A stretch of DNA of 64,000 nt from positions 511,981,100 to 512,045,099 of the forward strand of contig OZ010792.1 in assembly GCA_963932465.1 (NCBI GenBank). The letters are read 5' to 3'. Source of the DNA: Maratus speciosus (taxonomy: Eukaryota > Arthropoda > Arachnida > Araneae > Salticidae). The translations under genes and the position numbers were made by a program. Position 1 is the stretch's first letter, and each line of letters opens with the position of its first letter. The notes beneath the pieces were generated by a model. That model did no database searches. It was given only the letters and a program-made list of their open reading frames with translations, and was not told where the DNA came from. Positions 47,395 to 58,731 of this stretch are shown one piece after another.

Positions 47395-47399
47395 ACTGT

Positions 47400-47440
47400 A
47401 GCCCCTGCCTGCACGACATAACGAGGGGTTACTGTAGTTA
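47400..47440. mobile_element. Orphan pogo-type right end
   Basis: GACATAACGAGGGGTTACTG followed by TA (complement TACAGTAACCCCTCGTTATG) resembles a Tigger/pogo terminus. A matching left end is not certain; a related phrase, CAGGGTTCCGTTATAAGCGG, lies at 46089. Confidence 0.35.
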
Positions 47441-47646
47441 GCCGACATCAATGTGTTTCATTGATGAGATTTCTGAAGCTTAGGGGAGGGAATTTGCACT
47501 TTTAAGATACTACTTTTAACGTATTTAATATGTACTTCTATATAGTCATAGCAGTTACATTTCAGTAATAAACATACAAACAAAAGGAATATGCCGGGGG
47601 GGGGGGGTAGTGTTAGTGTCCCTCTGAGGCACCCCTAAATTCCTCT

Positions 47647-48090
47647 TTGTCCGTATACTATGCAAAAGACCTTTCTTTTCCACCATTACATTACAATTCT
47701 TCGCCGAAACCGATAGTTTTAAGCGGTTCATGTGGATCAGATAATTTTTTTGCTTCTTATTTAACTGCTTCGGTCCGGTTATGGTATATGCAATCGTACG
47801 CCTACGCATTTCCTTCCCAGCTCCTTCTGAGGCGTGACCAAGGATTGCATAAGACCTTTTCTGCATTATTTAGTCTAGCACCATCCATCCCAGCATGGAT
47901 GCAAGTAATAACGGAACGGAAACCGTATTTTATCTCCTGCAGCGGATCAGATCGGATAAATGGTGCGATAAATTGGAACGCTCGGAAAAAATGGTTGCAG
48001 TTTATTTCTATTTATTTTTTTAAATCCAAGTGGTTCTCAAACTTTTTAAAACACTCCAAACTCTACCTGATAACTTGTCCTTACCCGTAG
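47647..48090 (+). other. Unidentified 147-codon open frame, less AT-rich patch
   Basis: From about 47580 to 48000 the DNA is noticeably less AT-rich than its surroundings and is open on the plus strand for 147 codons and on the minus strand for 103 codons (47866-47555). The plus product contains SGSCGSDNFF, VRLWYMQSYAYAFPSQLLL and SIPAWMQVITERKPYFI. I recognise no domain. It may be a fossil coding segment, a pseudogene fragment or chance. No splice or promoter evidence. Confidence 0.2.
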
Positions 48091-48367
48091 GCAGGGCCGC
48101 TGAGTAAGTCTGGGGGATCTTAAATATATTATTAGTAAATAATAATTTTACAACAATTAATTTTAAAAGGATAATACATATTTGTTTAAATTGTCAATAT
48201 TACTATATTGACAGTTTTTTTTAAAGCACCCGTAACCACACACCCATTTTTAGGTGCGACTGGCCCTTCTAAACCTTGGGGAGGTTGGGGGCGGGGGGGG
48301 GAGGGTTGTTGGCTTTTTGGAATCTTAGTAAATCTACAGTTACACGACTGTTGATAATTTGATAGTA

Positions 48368-50717
48368 CAGTAAACTCTGTCTAAGGCGGAATCGGTAGGG
48401 ACTGAGAAAATTTTCTGTGGTAGACAATATTCCGGTTTATGCAAAAAAGCTCCCCCCCCCCTCCCAAAAAAAAGCACAAATCTTATATTTTTTTACGTTC
48501 GTAGCTTTTAATACTGTTCTTTAAAATGAAATTTTGAATGAAATTAGATTGTTATTAAATTTATTGTTTTTAATAGTTTCGAAAGACATTATTTGAACAC
48601 AAAAAAATTATTACCAATACAAAATCGCTCCAACTCTTAAATTTAATGAAAATCATTTAATTTACTCAATAAAATTACATACTTCATATTTCGCATAGTA
48701 GTTCAAAAAATTATCTTTTACCGATGCTTGTTTTTTCTTTCGGTTTACCTTGCATTCTGCACTAACGCGTAAGTCTGTTATTCTCGGTATAATTTTTTCC
48801 TTTCTCTGAACAAGAAAAAAAATTTAGAGGCACCTAATTCTTCTCAAGCCGTCCTGATATGTTTGAATTCCACTGTTGTCTTCAACGTTTTCAGAAGCGT
48901 GGTCATCCGCATTTGCTTTCCTAAGACAAGGATCAATTTTTTTCAGGCGACATTTTTCAGCAAAGTTTGGCAATTCATTTAACAGCATCGAAAACACTGA
49001 TGTTTTTTGTCAAATCGGTGGCTAAAGAACAATCATCAAAAGACGCAATAATCGACCACAACAGATACCTTTTGCAGCGGGTTTCAGCATTTTTATAACT
49101 CAATGATTTATTGGTTGTGACGATGCAGTAGTATCTGCCGGAAGAAATTGTAAATTTATATTCGACAGTTTGGCGTCGGCATAACGATGTCCATTATCAA
49201 GAAACACTTATTTTTTCTTCAATCATTCGTTTTTTGAATTCCTTCAGCCACCCCTCTATTAAAACAATCGACATCCAGTATTTTTTCTGAGGCCTCCAAG
49301 TCACAGGCAGTTTAACAATATTTACAATCTTGAAACATAACGTCGTTTTCGATTTCTCAATCACTAACTTTTTTTATAAACTGCTCTCCAAATTCGCAAA
49401 AAGCAAAACAGTGATACAGTTGTTGGAGGTTTTACCTCAGCGGCATTAACTTCCTCTTTTTACAAGTGACTTACTTGGCATACATGATAAAACAGTCCAT
49501 TCTCATTGCAATTATATATGTCCTTTAAAGGACATATATAATTGCAAGATACACAGATAGATCAATTTCAAGAAATTTCTTGAAATTTTCAGGTAGATGA
49601 AAATTCCCTTTCCATTCCCGAATTTCATGCTATGAGACATTTTTCGGGTGTCAGCAAGCATGCTTCATCTTCATGGCAATGCTGTGTAGATTATGGAAAC
49701 TCATTAACCATTTACTGGAAGCTTTAAAATTCATTTTACCTATTTTTTCGCAATAAAGTCCACGTGTGAGCAAAATTTTCACTCCAGTAATCGAGAAAAA
49801 TTCAAAAGTTAATGCACCAATGTCTTTATTTTTTACAGCACGTTTCCTCTTTCTATTGGATGTTTTCAACTCTTTCTTTATAAAGCGTCATAAATTTGAG
49901 TTTTACCATAATTAAACTTAATACAAAGATCTTCTACAGAATAATTATTTCTCTTTTAATTTGGTATCATCGACTTTGTCCTGCAGGGATGGAGTATTGA
50001 CAATGAATTTAGATTTTGAAGCAATTTTTACAATGCACTTACTAATATTCTTAGACAAGATAAAACGACGAAGAACAAATAACTTGGGCAGTGAGTTTTT
50101 CAAAGACTGTTCAATTTCTTGTTACTGCTGTAATACCTGCAAATTTGAAGTTTACACTCAAACACGCATACACACACACAAAATAATAATAATAATAACT
50201 TCGGGAATGAGACAGTAAGCTATCATTTTGAATTTCAGTACAACATTAAAGTATAATATATTGTAGTTTAAAAAAAAAAATACATATTTTTTATAAATGT
50301 GCATCCTTCTTAGTAGTAATAATTTTTACATGCAAATTTATATAGGAAAAAATGATTATTTCATTTTTTAAATGCAAGAATTCCTTAAAATTTAAACAGT
50401 TTCTAGTTCCTTAAATTAACTTTCTTAAACTATTATGGAATTTAATTAAAATTCTCGGCATTGAATATATGACGTATGTATTAAAGTTTCATAAACGAAA
50501 TACTTTTCATTTTTAAAATAGTATCTTTTTTTCCGCCTTATGCAATATTTTGTCTTTGGTGGTACCTTAAAAACATTTCCGTTTCCGCGTTAGACAGATT
50601 CCAGCTTATACAACAAGAATTAATGTTATTTTTTACGTGTTCGCCGGGACTTGAAAAAGTTTCCGCGGTAGACAAATTTCCGGCTTGCACAGAGTCCGCC
50701 TTAGACAGAATTTACTG
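48368..50717 (-). mobile_element. Tigger/pogo element, 2350 bp, decayed
   Basis: TA on both sides (48366-48367, 50718-50719). Ends CAGTAAACTCTGTCTAAGGC and, complemented, CAGTAAATTCTGTCTAAGGC. Subterminal GTAGACAAATTTCCGGCTT and GTAGACAATATTCCGGTTT are also mirrored. The interior holds a minus-strand Tigger transposase pseudogene. Length, ends and TA duplication agree with a once-autonomous Tigger. Confidence 0.9.
48840..49965 (-). pseudogene. Tigger transposase, multiply frameshifted
   Basis: Reading the minus strand from about 49965: NYSVEDLCIKFNYGKTQIYD fits the first (psq-type) HTH of CENP-B/Tigger proteins. Then 49869-49651 is open, with a basic KTSNRKRKRAVK stretch, TFEFF and FKASSKWLMSFHNLHSI, the CENP-B-type HTH that usually ends ...ASNGWL.RF..RHGI. 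Further on are LPVTWRPQKKYWM and WLKEFKKRM, then FLDNGHRYADAKLSNINLQF with LPADTTASSQPINH, the LDN...LPPNTTS..QPLDQ block of the DDE domain. Stops and frameshifts separate these blocks, so the gene is dead. Overall domain order matches a full-length Tigger of roughly 400 residues. Confidence 0.82.
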
Positions 50718-50976
50718 TAGTTGGAAAGTTTTATAGTATTTTTTAAATGCCTTTTCTTAGTGCTGAGTAAAAAAAATTAACAAACATAAGTACTCAGACT
50801 TTTTTATTTTCTTGCTTGTTTGTTCCTTTAACTTGAAAATTTTACATAATTTTTTTTTCTTTGAATCTACGTTTTTACTATTTTATCTATAAAACAGGAT
50901 CCGTGTCCCCCTTTAACGGGGCGGGTCCCGGTAATTGTACCGGCTTCACCACCAACTCTGCGGCCCTGCCTATGGG

Positions 50977-51421
50977 GAAGCTATCAGAAGACTCGACTAA
51001 AGGGTAGGCTAGTCAAGATAACTGCCTCGGGGTCAAAATAATTATTTAAAAAAATTGCATTGACCTCCAGAGTTTTAACTAAGTTATTGAGGTGATCAGG
51101 GCATAAAAGTGTGCATTTTTTGTTAAATTAAGTACTTACTATTTCAATGCTTTAACGTAATATGTGGAAAATAGATATGCTCTTGATTTAAAAAAATAAA
51201 ATAAAATAAAGTAAGTGTTATGAACCCACTTATAAAACAGCTGTTTGAAAAGTACTTCATCCAGGTTTAGTGAAAGAAAGAAATAAAGAAAGAAAACAGC
51301 AAGTCTACATAAACCAAAAAATTGAAAAAGCGTGTCAAGATGAATTGAAGTGGTGGCCAACTTTCAATCTGTGGACTTTTTCTTTTTCTTTCTTCCTAGC
51401 TTTCCTAAGTAGTTGATATCG

Positions 51422-51457
<36 letters not shown>

Positions 51458-51738
51458 GCTCTACGAGTGAAAGGCTAACTTCGGATTAGATTTAAACCAC
51501 AGAAAAGAGATCTTTGTTAATCATCTGTTCCAGGAAATTCTGTTGATTTTGAGAGGGAAACGCTGACAGAAATATTAAAACATGTCTGAAGAGAAATCCC
51601 TACACTATGACGTTATTTATGGTTTATCTGTTTTAATATGCGCAACAGAAAGTAATTTTTAACAAAGGTACTATACATTATACTATACATTACATTTGAT
51701 TGGTTCGTTCTACAGTCATTTTTGGCGTATGAGTGTAT
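50977..51738. other. No gene; A tract
   Basis: AT-rich DNA with a run of about 31 A at 51424-51454. No supported gene. Confidence 0.5.
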
Positions 51739-51740
51739 TA

Positions 51741-52927
51741 GGGGCATTCTCACAATCTTTTGACTTTCGGGAATAAAAATCTGGTGAAATTAAACTTGCT
51801 AAAATAACATTTCAATCTGATAGACGAATGCCTTAATGATTCAAAATAAAGAAAAAATGGCCAGCTGTGATTTTTTTTTATTATTTATTTAACTGAGGTT
51901 TAAGTTAAACTTGCGAGTTTAATTTTCCCTACCATTTTACCACTATAACTTTCTATTTTCTTCTAATTTTTTACTTATAATGAATTTGCATAGTACCCAC
52001 AGGAGATTCAAATAAGAAATAATAACAATGTAGTATTTTAGTACAAAATTATGGTATAACATTGTCTTAAAGGGGTGTTAAAAAAGGGACGGAAGGAAAA
52101 AAAAAAGGGGGGGGATGGTATAGGAAAAAAAGGACAGTAATGGGAAAAAAAAGGGATGGTAAGGATGAGACAGTAAGGAAAATTACAACTATTTTTAGAC
52201 AAATCGTGATAAGGCTAAGTGATAGCCACAATGTTCATCGATTTTTAGAAACAGTTATTTACATTGGATTAAACTTAATTTTTTTTTTTTTTTTTTTTTA
52301 CTTACCTCGAAAAGTGCAGGAATAAACCTTGGAGACAGCAAGACTACCAATAAAGCCACGATGCTTGAAATTGATATTTAAATGCTGATTTAAATTCTGC
52401 AGTAAATTGCCTGTCAAAGAATTTTAGACATTCTTTCTCTAGCATACTTCTGCATGAGAAAAAGCTTGAAAAAAATTCTGTGGCTGCATCTGAAGTGATT
52501 TTCTGTATAAGTTTAGCAAGAGGGACGGTAAGGAATCTAAAACCCAGGGACCGAGTTCAAAAAATAATATCAACCTTAAAAATGTGTGCAGGTTAATTTT
52601 TTGCTACATACTTATATAAAACAATAGTTCCAGTTTCGAAAAAAAAAATGACACCAAATTACTTTTATTGAAACAATTTTATACAGACAGCTCCAAACTT
52701 AAAAATCAGCATCAGGAACACGTGGCGGTATAAGAGTTTTCCTGTTATTTGGACCTCCAACATCGTCCAAAACTTATTTATCTCGTTAATATTGTTATGA
52801 AATCATGCAATGGGGTGAAAATCATGCAAATTCTCCAGTATATGAAATAAAAAAAACCACAAGAATGTGTACTAAAATAAAAATTATTATTCAGGGACTT
52901 AAATGTCAAAGGATTGTGAGAATGCCC
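51741..52927. mobile_element. TA-flanked TIR element, 1187 bp
   Basis: Left end GGGGCATTCTCACAATCTTT; complement of the right end GGGCATTCTCACAATCCTTT; TA outside (51739-51740, 52928-52929). The interior contains G-rich and A-rich runs near 52085-52160 and a GGGACGGTAAGGA phrase repeated near 52525. No transposase recognised. Confidence 0.75.
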
Positions 52928-53130
52928 TACTACTTAGTGTTGCCAACCGTCCAGTTGTCGGCTGGCAAAATGATTTCAGAATGATTTGACCAAGTCCGAC
53001 ATTTCATATGCAACTAAACTGAAAATTGCCGGTTGATTTGAGCGCAAACATTAAAAAAAAAAAAAAAAAAACACGCACACACAAAAATATTTTTTGCATT
53101 TAAATTCTATCTGCCTACAGATTCGTAACA

Positions 53131-55735
53131 ATATTTTATACAGTCGTGAAAAAAAAATAAATAAATAAACACCCTCGACTAACTCTGCAACTAATTATAA
53201 TAGAAGAAAGTTACTGGTACCAAACGATTGGAAACAAAGTCTACTTTTAAATGATGTATATAAAATTGCTTAGGGGCCATCTACAAATCAAAACCAGACC
53301 AAACTTTAATTTTTTCAATAGCAACACCCAATTTTGACAATATATTTTAAATCTTCGGTTCAAAGTATGCCTAGAAACGAAATTTCAATTAATTTGGATG
53401 ATACGTTTTTGAATTATTCGAAATTTAGAGCTTCTAATGCTAAATTAAATTTTCTATTTCTATTAATACCTCCTGAAATTATAATCCTAATATGATAAAT
53501 TTTTGTGTTATTATAATACTAAAAATCCCAAACATAAATATATTGAATTTGTAATTTAAAAATTTATAATATATAATTATGAATTATTAAATTAATATTC
53601 GAAAAAATATGAATTGCAACCTAGAACTTTTTTGATATTTATATTTATTATGTCTTTATAGCCCAGTGGTTAGGGGGTTGAATTCGGAATTAATTAAGGG
53701 GAAGCTGGATATTGCTTTAATCCCTTCAGTTTAGGTCTAGAATGAATAAGCTATGTTTTCCCCCTCGTACTAGGTGAGCGTTAGGAAATATGTATACATT
53801 TATAGTCAAAAACACGTTTTTTTACATACCATAACAGTATCTCCCAACAACTAACTCTGTCGAAAACATTGTCAATACAAATGTTGTAGAGCATAAAATT
53901 CTGAGTAAAATGAGTACCTACACTCAATACTTATGTTGAATATTAAGGTCACAATTCTACTTCAAAGTTTTAGACCCATCATCAGGGGGATGACCTCAGA
54001 ATTAATTAGGAGAAAACTGGAAATTGTTTTAATCCCTTCAGTTTATGTCTAAAATGAACGTACTGTGTTTTCTTCATTGTACTTGGGTGAATGTTAGAAA
54101 ATATGTATATATTTATTTTCGAAAAAAAAAAACGTTTTTTTTAGTTTCCTTAACAATATCTCAAAACGGCTAACTCTATAAAAAAACATTGTCAATACAA
54201 ATGTTGTAGAGCTTAAAATTCTGAATAAAATGAGTACCATCATTAATATTTTTGTTCAACATTAAGGTCGCAATTCTGTTTCAAAAATTTTCAAATCAAG
54301 AGCTTGAAGCCAGGAGAGACCAAGTTAACTTAACAATATCTCAAATTGCGGCCTTAATATTGAACAAAAATGTTAAGTGTAGGTACTCATTTTACTCAGA
54401 ATTTTAGGCTCTATAACTTTTGTACTAACAAGGTTTTTGATAGAGTTAGCTATTTTGAGATATTGTTAAGTTAACTTGGTCTCTCCTGGCTTCAAGCTAC
54501 TGATTAGCGATTAAGGCAAAATTTTGAAATAGAATTGCGACCTTAATGTTGAACAAAAATATTAATGATGGCACTCATTTTATTCAGAATTTTAAGCTCT
54601 ACAACATTTGTATTGATAATGTTTTTTATAGAGTTAGCTGTTTTGAGATATTGTTAAGGAAACTAAAAAAAACGTGTTTTTCGAAAATAAATATGTACAT
54701 ATTTTCTAACATTCACCTAAGTACGAGGAAGAAAACATAGTACGTTCATTTTAGACCTAAACTGGAGGGATTAAAACAATTTCCAGTTTTCTCCTAATTA
54801 ATTCTGAGGTCATCCCCCTGATGATGGGTCTAAAACTTTGAAGTAGAATTGTGACCTTAATATTCAACATAAGTATTGAGTGTAGGTACTCATTTTACTC
54901 AGAATTTTAAGCTCTACAACATTTGTATTGACAATGTTTTTTACAGAGTTAGCTGTTTTGAGATATTGTTATTGTATGCAAAAAAAGTGTTTTTTGACGA
55001 TAATTCTATGCATATTTCCTAACGCTCACCTAGTACGAGGGGGAAAACATAGCATATTCATTCTAAACCTAAACAGAAGGGATTAAAACAATTTCCAGCT
55101 TTCCCCTAATTAATTCCGAATTCGGCCTTTTTTGCTCACCTACCACTGGGCTATTATGCGAATTCTCAATTTCAAAATTTTCTTCCAAGTAATTTTTGAA
55201 TTATGATTAAAAAAACGTCAAAATGATGGTCTATGATGTGCAGAAAGTATAATTTGAAAAACATCTATTTTACTCATTTTATTGAAAAATTTAGACTAGC
55301 CATAGTCTAAACATATTAAGCGAGTGAAATGGTCTTATTGGCAAGAAATAATACATTAATAGAAGTGACATAGTAATTCTGTAACATTTCACAATATAAT
55401 ACCGAACTTTAATTTGGATGCAGCCCCTAAAATTGCCTCATTTTAAAATAATTAATTTCTCTTAAACTAATCTTAACTTATTTCATGAAAATTTGTTTTT
55501 AGGCTAATTGAAGGGCGTAGAATTTATTTATGGTGTCATACTTGGGTATTGCTATTGAAAAAAAAGTTCGGGTTCTTTTTTTTATGTAGTTGGCCCCCAA
55601 AGCCAATTTTCTATACATCATTTAAAAGTAGACTTTATTTCCAATCGTTTGGTACTAGTAATGTTCTTCTACAATTATTTGAATCAGATTTAGTAGAGGG
55701 TGTTTTTATTTCCATGACTGCACGTACAAAATATC
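53131..55735. mobile_element. 2.6-kb palindrome with ~1.2-kb arms
   Basis: Outer text ATATTTTATACAGTCGTG is mirrored by CATGACTGCACGTACAAAAT. Inward, TACCAAACGATTGGAAA, AAAGTCTACTTTTAAATGAT, TTTTCCCCCTCGTACTAGGT and ATTGTCAATACAAATGTTGT appear on both sides of a centre near 54330. Each arm itself contains two tandem ~280-370-bp units (AATTAATTMGGRGAAARCTG ... AAAATTCTGAATAAAATGAG). No coding sequence identified; insertion duplication not clear. Confidence 0.8.
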
Positions 55736-55749
55736 CCTTATTATGATTC

Positions 55750-56500
55750 CTGAATTGTTAATTTCATAGGTAGACTTTCAATTGCATAAGTGCTCCAAAT
55801 GTTGTTCTTCCTCACACGAAATTCCACTTACGTCAAAATAGCTATCGTTTTAAAATGCTACGAAATTTAAATTTTATACGACCCCTTGGTCCTATAAGTT
55901 ATATTTAGATTTAAAAAAAAAAAAAAAAAAACGCGTGTTTCGTGCCAGAAAACACCGAAAATTAATGAAATTTCAATTATAGCTCGATAAGAATGCAATT
56001 TTTACTGTTTTACTTGTTAAAAAAGTAAGGAGAAAGTTTTTCTAAACATAACTTATAAGACCCAGGAATTGTAAAAAAAAAAAATTAATTTCGTAACTTA
56101 AAAGAAAAAAAAACCCTTTTGACTTTTGGATTTTTATATGATTAAGAACAACATTTGATTTGCACTAACGTTTTATTTTCAATAGAGTGAAATTTGAAAA
56201 TAAGACGTTAGTAACATCAGTTTTGTATTTTGTCCCTGAGGATGTAAATACTATATATATAGTTGAGAGTGGTAGAAATTGAATAATGTTACTCACGGGC
56301 ATGTTTGTCCTTTAGAATATAGATTAGAAATTTAAAATATTTTTTTTAATGTCAAAGGAGTGTTTATGGTGTTTAACTCTTACATTATTAAAAACAATGT
56401 ATTTCTCCATACTTTTTATAGTAAAATATGAAAAATACTATTATGCTGCTAGTAAAAATATTTTTTATTGTAACTCCAGAAGAAACATGTTTTCTGGCCC
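55750..56500. other. No gene recognised
   Basis: AT-rich; A run near 55912-55931. No supported feature. Confidence 0.5.
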
Positions 56501-56855
56501 AGTGGTAGGGGAGGAAAAAAAGACCGAATTCGAAATTAATTACGGGAAAGCTGTAAATTATTTTAATCCATTTAGTTTAAGTCTAGAATGGATATACTAA
56601 GTTTTCCCCCTTGTAGCAGGTGAGCGTTAGAAAATATGTACAGATTTATAGTCGAAAAACAGGTTTTTTTAATTACCATAACAATATCTCAAAACAGCTA
56701 TCTATAGAAAAAACATTGTCAAAACAAATGTTGTAGAGCTTAAAATTCTGAATAAAATGAGTATCCACACTTGACATTTTTGTTGAACATTTCTCACACA
56801 AAGCTCACAATTCTACTTCAAAGTTTAGCCTAAATCGCTAATCAATAGCTTGAAA
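56500..56855. repeat. Unit related to the 53131-55735 palindrome
   Basis: CCAGTGGTAGGGGAGG, CGAATTCGAAATTAATTACG, GGTGAGCGTTAGAAAATATG, ACATTGTCAAAACAAATGTT and AATTCTGAATAAAATGAGTA follow the same order as the palindrome arms. Confidence 0.75.
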
Positions 56856-56865
56856 TTCTAATTTA

Positions 56866-56902
56866 TATATATATATATATATATTATATAATATATATAT
56901 AT

Positions 56903-56966
<64 letters not shown>

Positions 56967-57312
56967 GAGTACAGGGGAAAATTTTTTTTCAGCTTATAGC
57001 TTTTTTCCCACAGAAAACAACCGATTTGCTTATATCATTGAATTCTGTACTCTTGAAAACGTAATTCAATATATAAGTTTTTCAATTTTTTCGGAATCCA
57101 TATTCTTCTTTTTTTCTTCCATGTTAATTCTTGTAATTAGGTATACGGTACTTTATTTTACACATGCAGTTCTATATTGTTGGTTTATGGCTTGTAGTCA
57201 ATCATTCACAATATTGCAGTTTTTGATGATGGTCGGTGATGTTTAATTAATGGTTATATATATGTAATATATATATATATACATAATATATAATATATAT
57301 ATATATATATAT
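56866..57312. repeat. TA-microsatellite-bracketed dispersed repeat, copy B (inverted)
   Basis: TA microsatellite 56866-56965, body 56966-57255, TA microsatellite 57256-57312. The body is the reverse complement of 11926-12215, sharing CCACAGAAAACAACCGATTT, TTGAATTCYGTACTCTTGAA and TTTGATGATGGTCGGT. Confidence 0.75.
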
Positions 57313-57399
57313 ACATTTATTATTGAAGCATTTACGATGTTTTTGTAATTATTTGAGCTCATTATTTTGGATATGTTGAGAGTTACGGTTTAACCTCTT

Positions 57400-58085
57400 G
57401 ATTACGGGCCCAGCGGTAGGAGATGAAAAAAAGGCCGAATTCGAAATTAACTTGGGGAAGGCTAGAAATTGTTTTAAACCCTTCGAAATGGGTCAGAAAT
57501 TAACAAAAATACATGTATATAAAAATTGAAAGCAGGATGAACTGATAACTTGGTCTCTCCTGGCTTCAAACTGTTGATTAGCGATTAACCCGGGAGAACT
57601 CGCTAGTGAGAATGCCCAATTTCTTTTCTTTTACTTTACATTCATATAATATCAACTTTTTTTGGTTGGCTTAGTACTTTTATTCACAAAATAGGTAAAA
57701 TAATTTAAAAACATTTTGAAATTTTAATTAAAATGAAAAATGATTTAAATAAGAGTCTTAAAAAAGTACGACTGTGAGAGAAAATCCCATGCAGCGAGTT
57801 CTCCCGGGTTAAGGCAAAATTTTGAAATAGAATTGCGGCCTTAATGTTGAACAAAAATATTAATGTGGGTACTCATTTTATTCAGAATTTTAAGTTTTAT
57901 AACATTTGTATTGACAACGTTTTTGATAGAGTTAGCTGTTTTGAGATATTGTTAAGTTAAGTTGGTCTCTCCTGGCTTCAAGCTCTTGATTAGCGATTAA
58001 AGCAAAATTTTGAAATAGAATTACAAGCTTAATATTAAACAAAAATTTTAACGTGGGTACTCATTTTATTCAGAATTTTAAGCTG
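57400..58085. repeat. Further palindrome-derived units with MITE insertion
   Basis: Two units carrying TTGGTCTCTCCTGGCTTCAA, TTGATTAGCGATTAA, GCAAAATTTTGAAATAGAAT and AATGTTGAACAAAAATATTA, as at 54290-54560. The first is split at its GCGATTAAGG by the TTAA MITE 57599-57808. Confidence 0.75.
57599..57808. mobile_element. piggyBac-type MITE, 210 bp, with visible empty site
   Basis: TTAA on both sides (57595-57598, 57809-57812). Ends CCCGGGAGAACTCGCT and AGCGAGTTCTCCCGGG. The uninterrupted host sequence GATTAGCGATTAAGGCAAAA is present at about 54505, so the insertion and single TTAA duplication can be read directly. Confidence 0.92.
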
Positions 58086-58397
58086 TAGGAGAGACCGGGG
58101 GAATGGCGACACCTTAAGGGAATTTAAATTTTTTCACCTCGAAAAAATGTTTATTTTTTAATAGTAAAAATTCTAAAGCTGAATCATGATCTTTAGTATC
58201 TGTATAAATTTAACCATAATCATAACTGTAAAGTAAACATACATAAAAAAATATTTTTAAAACCTCTGCACAGTGGCGGGATTACCCGGGACACTGGGGT
58301 AATTCCGCCACTGTACCGGGGTAATGCCGCCACTCTTTAATGACCTAGTACATGCATCAAATGGATACTATAGGAAACACACAACCTACTCAAAATA

Positions 58398-58731
58398 TAT
58401 AAAAATAGCAAATAAAGCCTTTGTGCAACAATATTAAAAAGCAGAAAAACCAACGTTTAAAATGCACAAATAATATATGAAAAGCAGCAAACAGCTGTTT
58501 CGAATCTACTAGCGAGATTCTTCTTCAGTGCAAAAGGAACAGCGTGCTAGAAAAAGCAAGGCTGAGCAAAATCATAGACAGAGACGCGCTGGCTTTTATA
58601 CCCTATGCGGGTGGCGAAGGCGCCGAAACAACCAATGAGAGAGAAGCAGTGGAAACGACTGGGTGGACAAGTAGCGACATCTACCGGAGAAGTAGAGAAA
58701 GGAAAATCAAAAAAAAAAAAAAAAGGAGGAA
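58398..58731 (-). repeat. Inverted PLE terminal repeat
   Basis: Reverse complement of the 3' non-coding part of the pseudo-LTR (60622-60914) plus about 36 further bases, ending at GCTATTTTTAT, which in the plus copy continues to 60950. This short extension beyond the repeat is the tail often seen at inverted Penelope ends. Confidence 0.85.
58498..58528 (-). ncRNA. Hammerhead-like core, inverted terminal repeat
   Basis: Same CTGAAGA/stem II/GAAA core as at 63477-63507, on the minus strand. See that entry. Confidence 0.4.

Larger units (their letters stand above)
48092..50968. mobile_element. hAT element interrupted by a Tigger element
   Basis: Left end CAGGGCCGCTGAGTAAG; complement of the right end CAGGGCCGCAGAGTTGG. 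Flanks CCCGTAGG and CCTATGGG agree at five of eight positions with all differences being transitions, fitting an old duplication. After removing the nested Tigger the element is about 525 bp and non-coding. Confidence 0.65.

Noticed and set aside
47118..47441. Ser/Asp-rich 107-codon frame
   Set aside because: It crosses the CCGACTCC-type hAT MITE; the SDS repeats are DNA-repeat artefacts.
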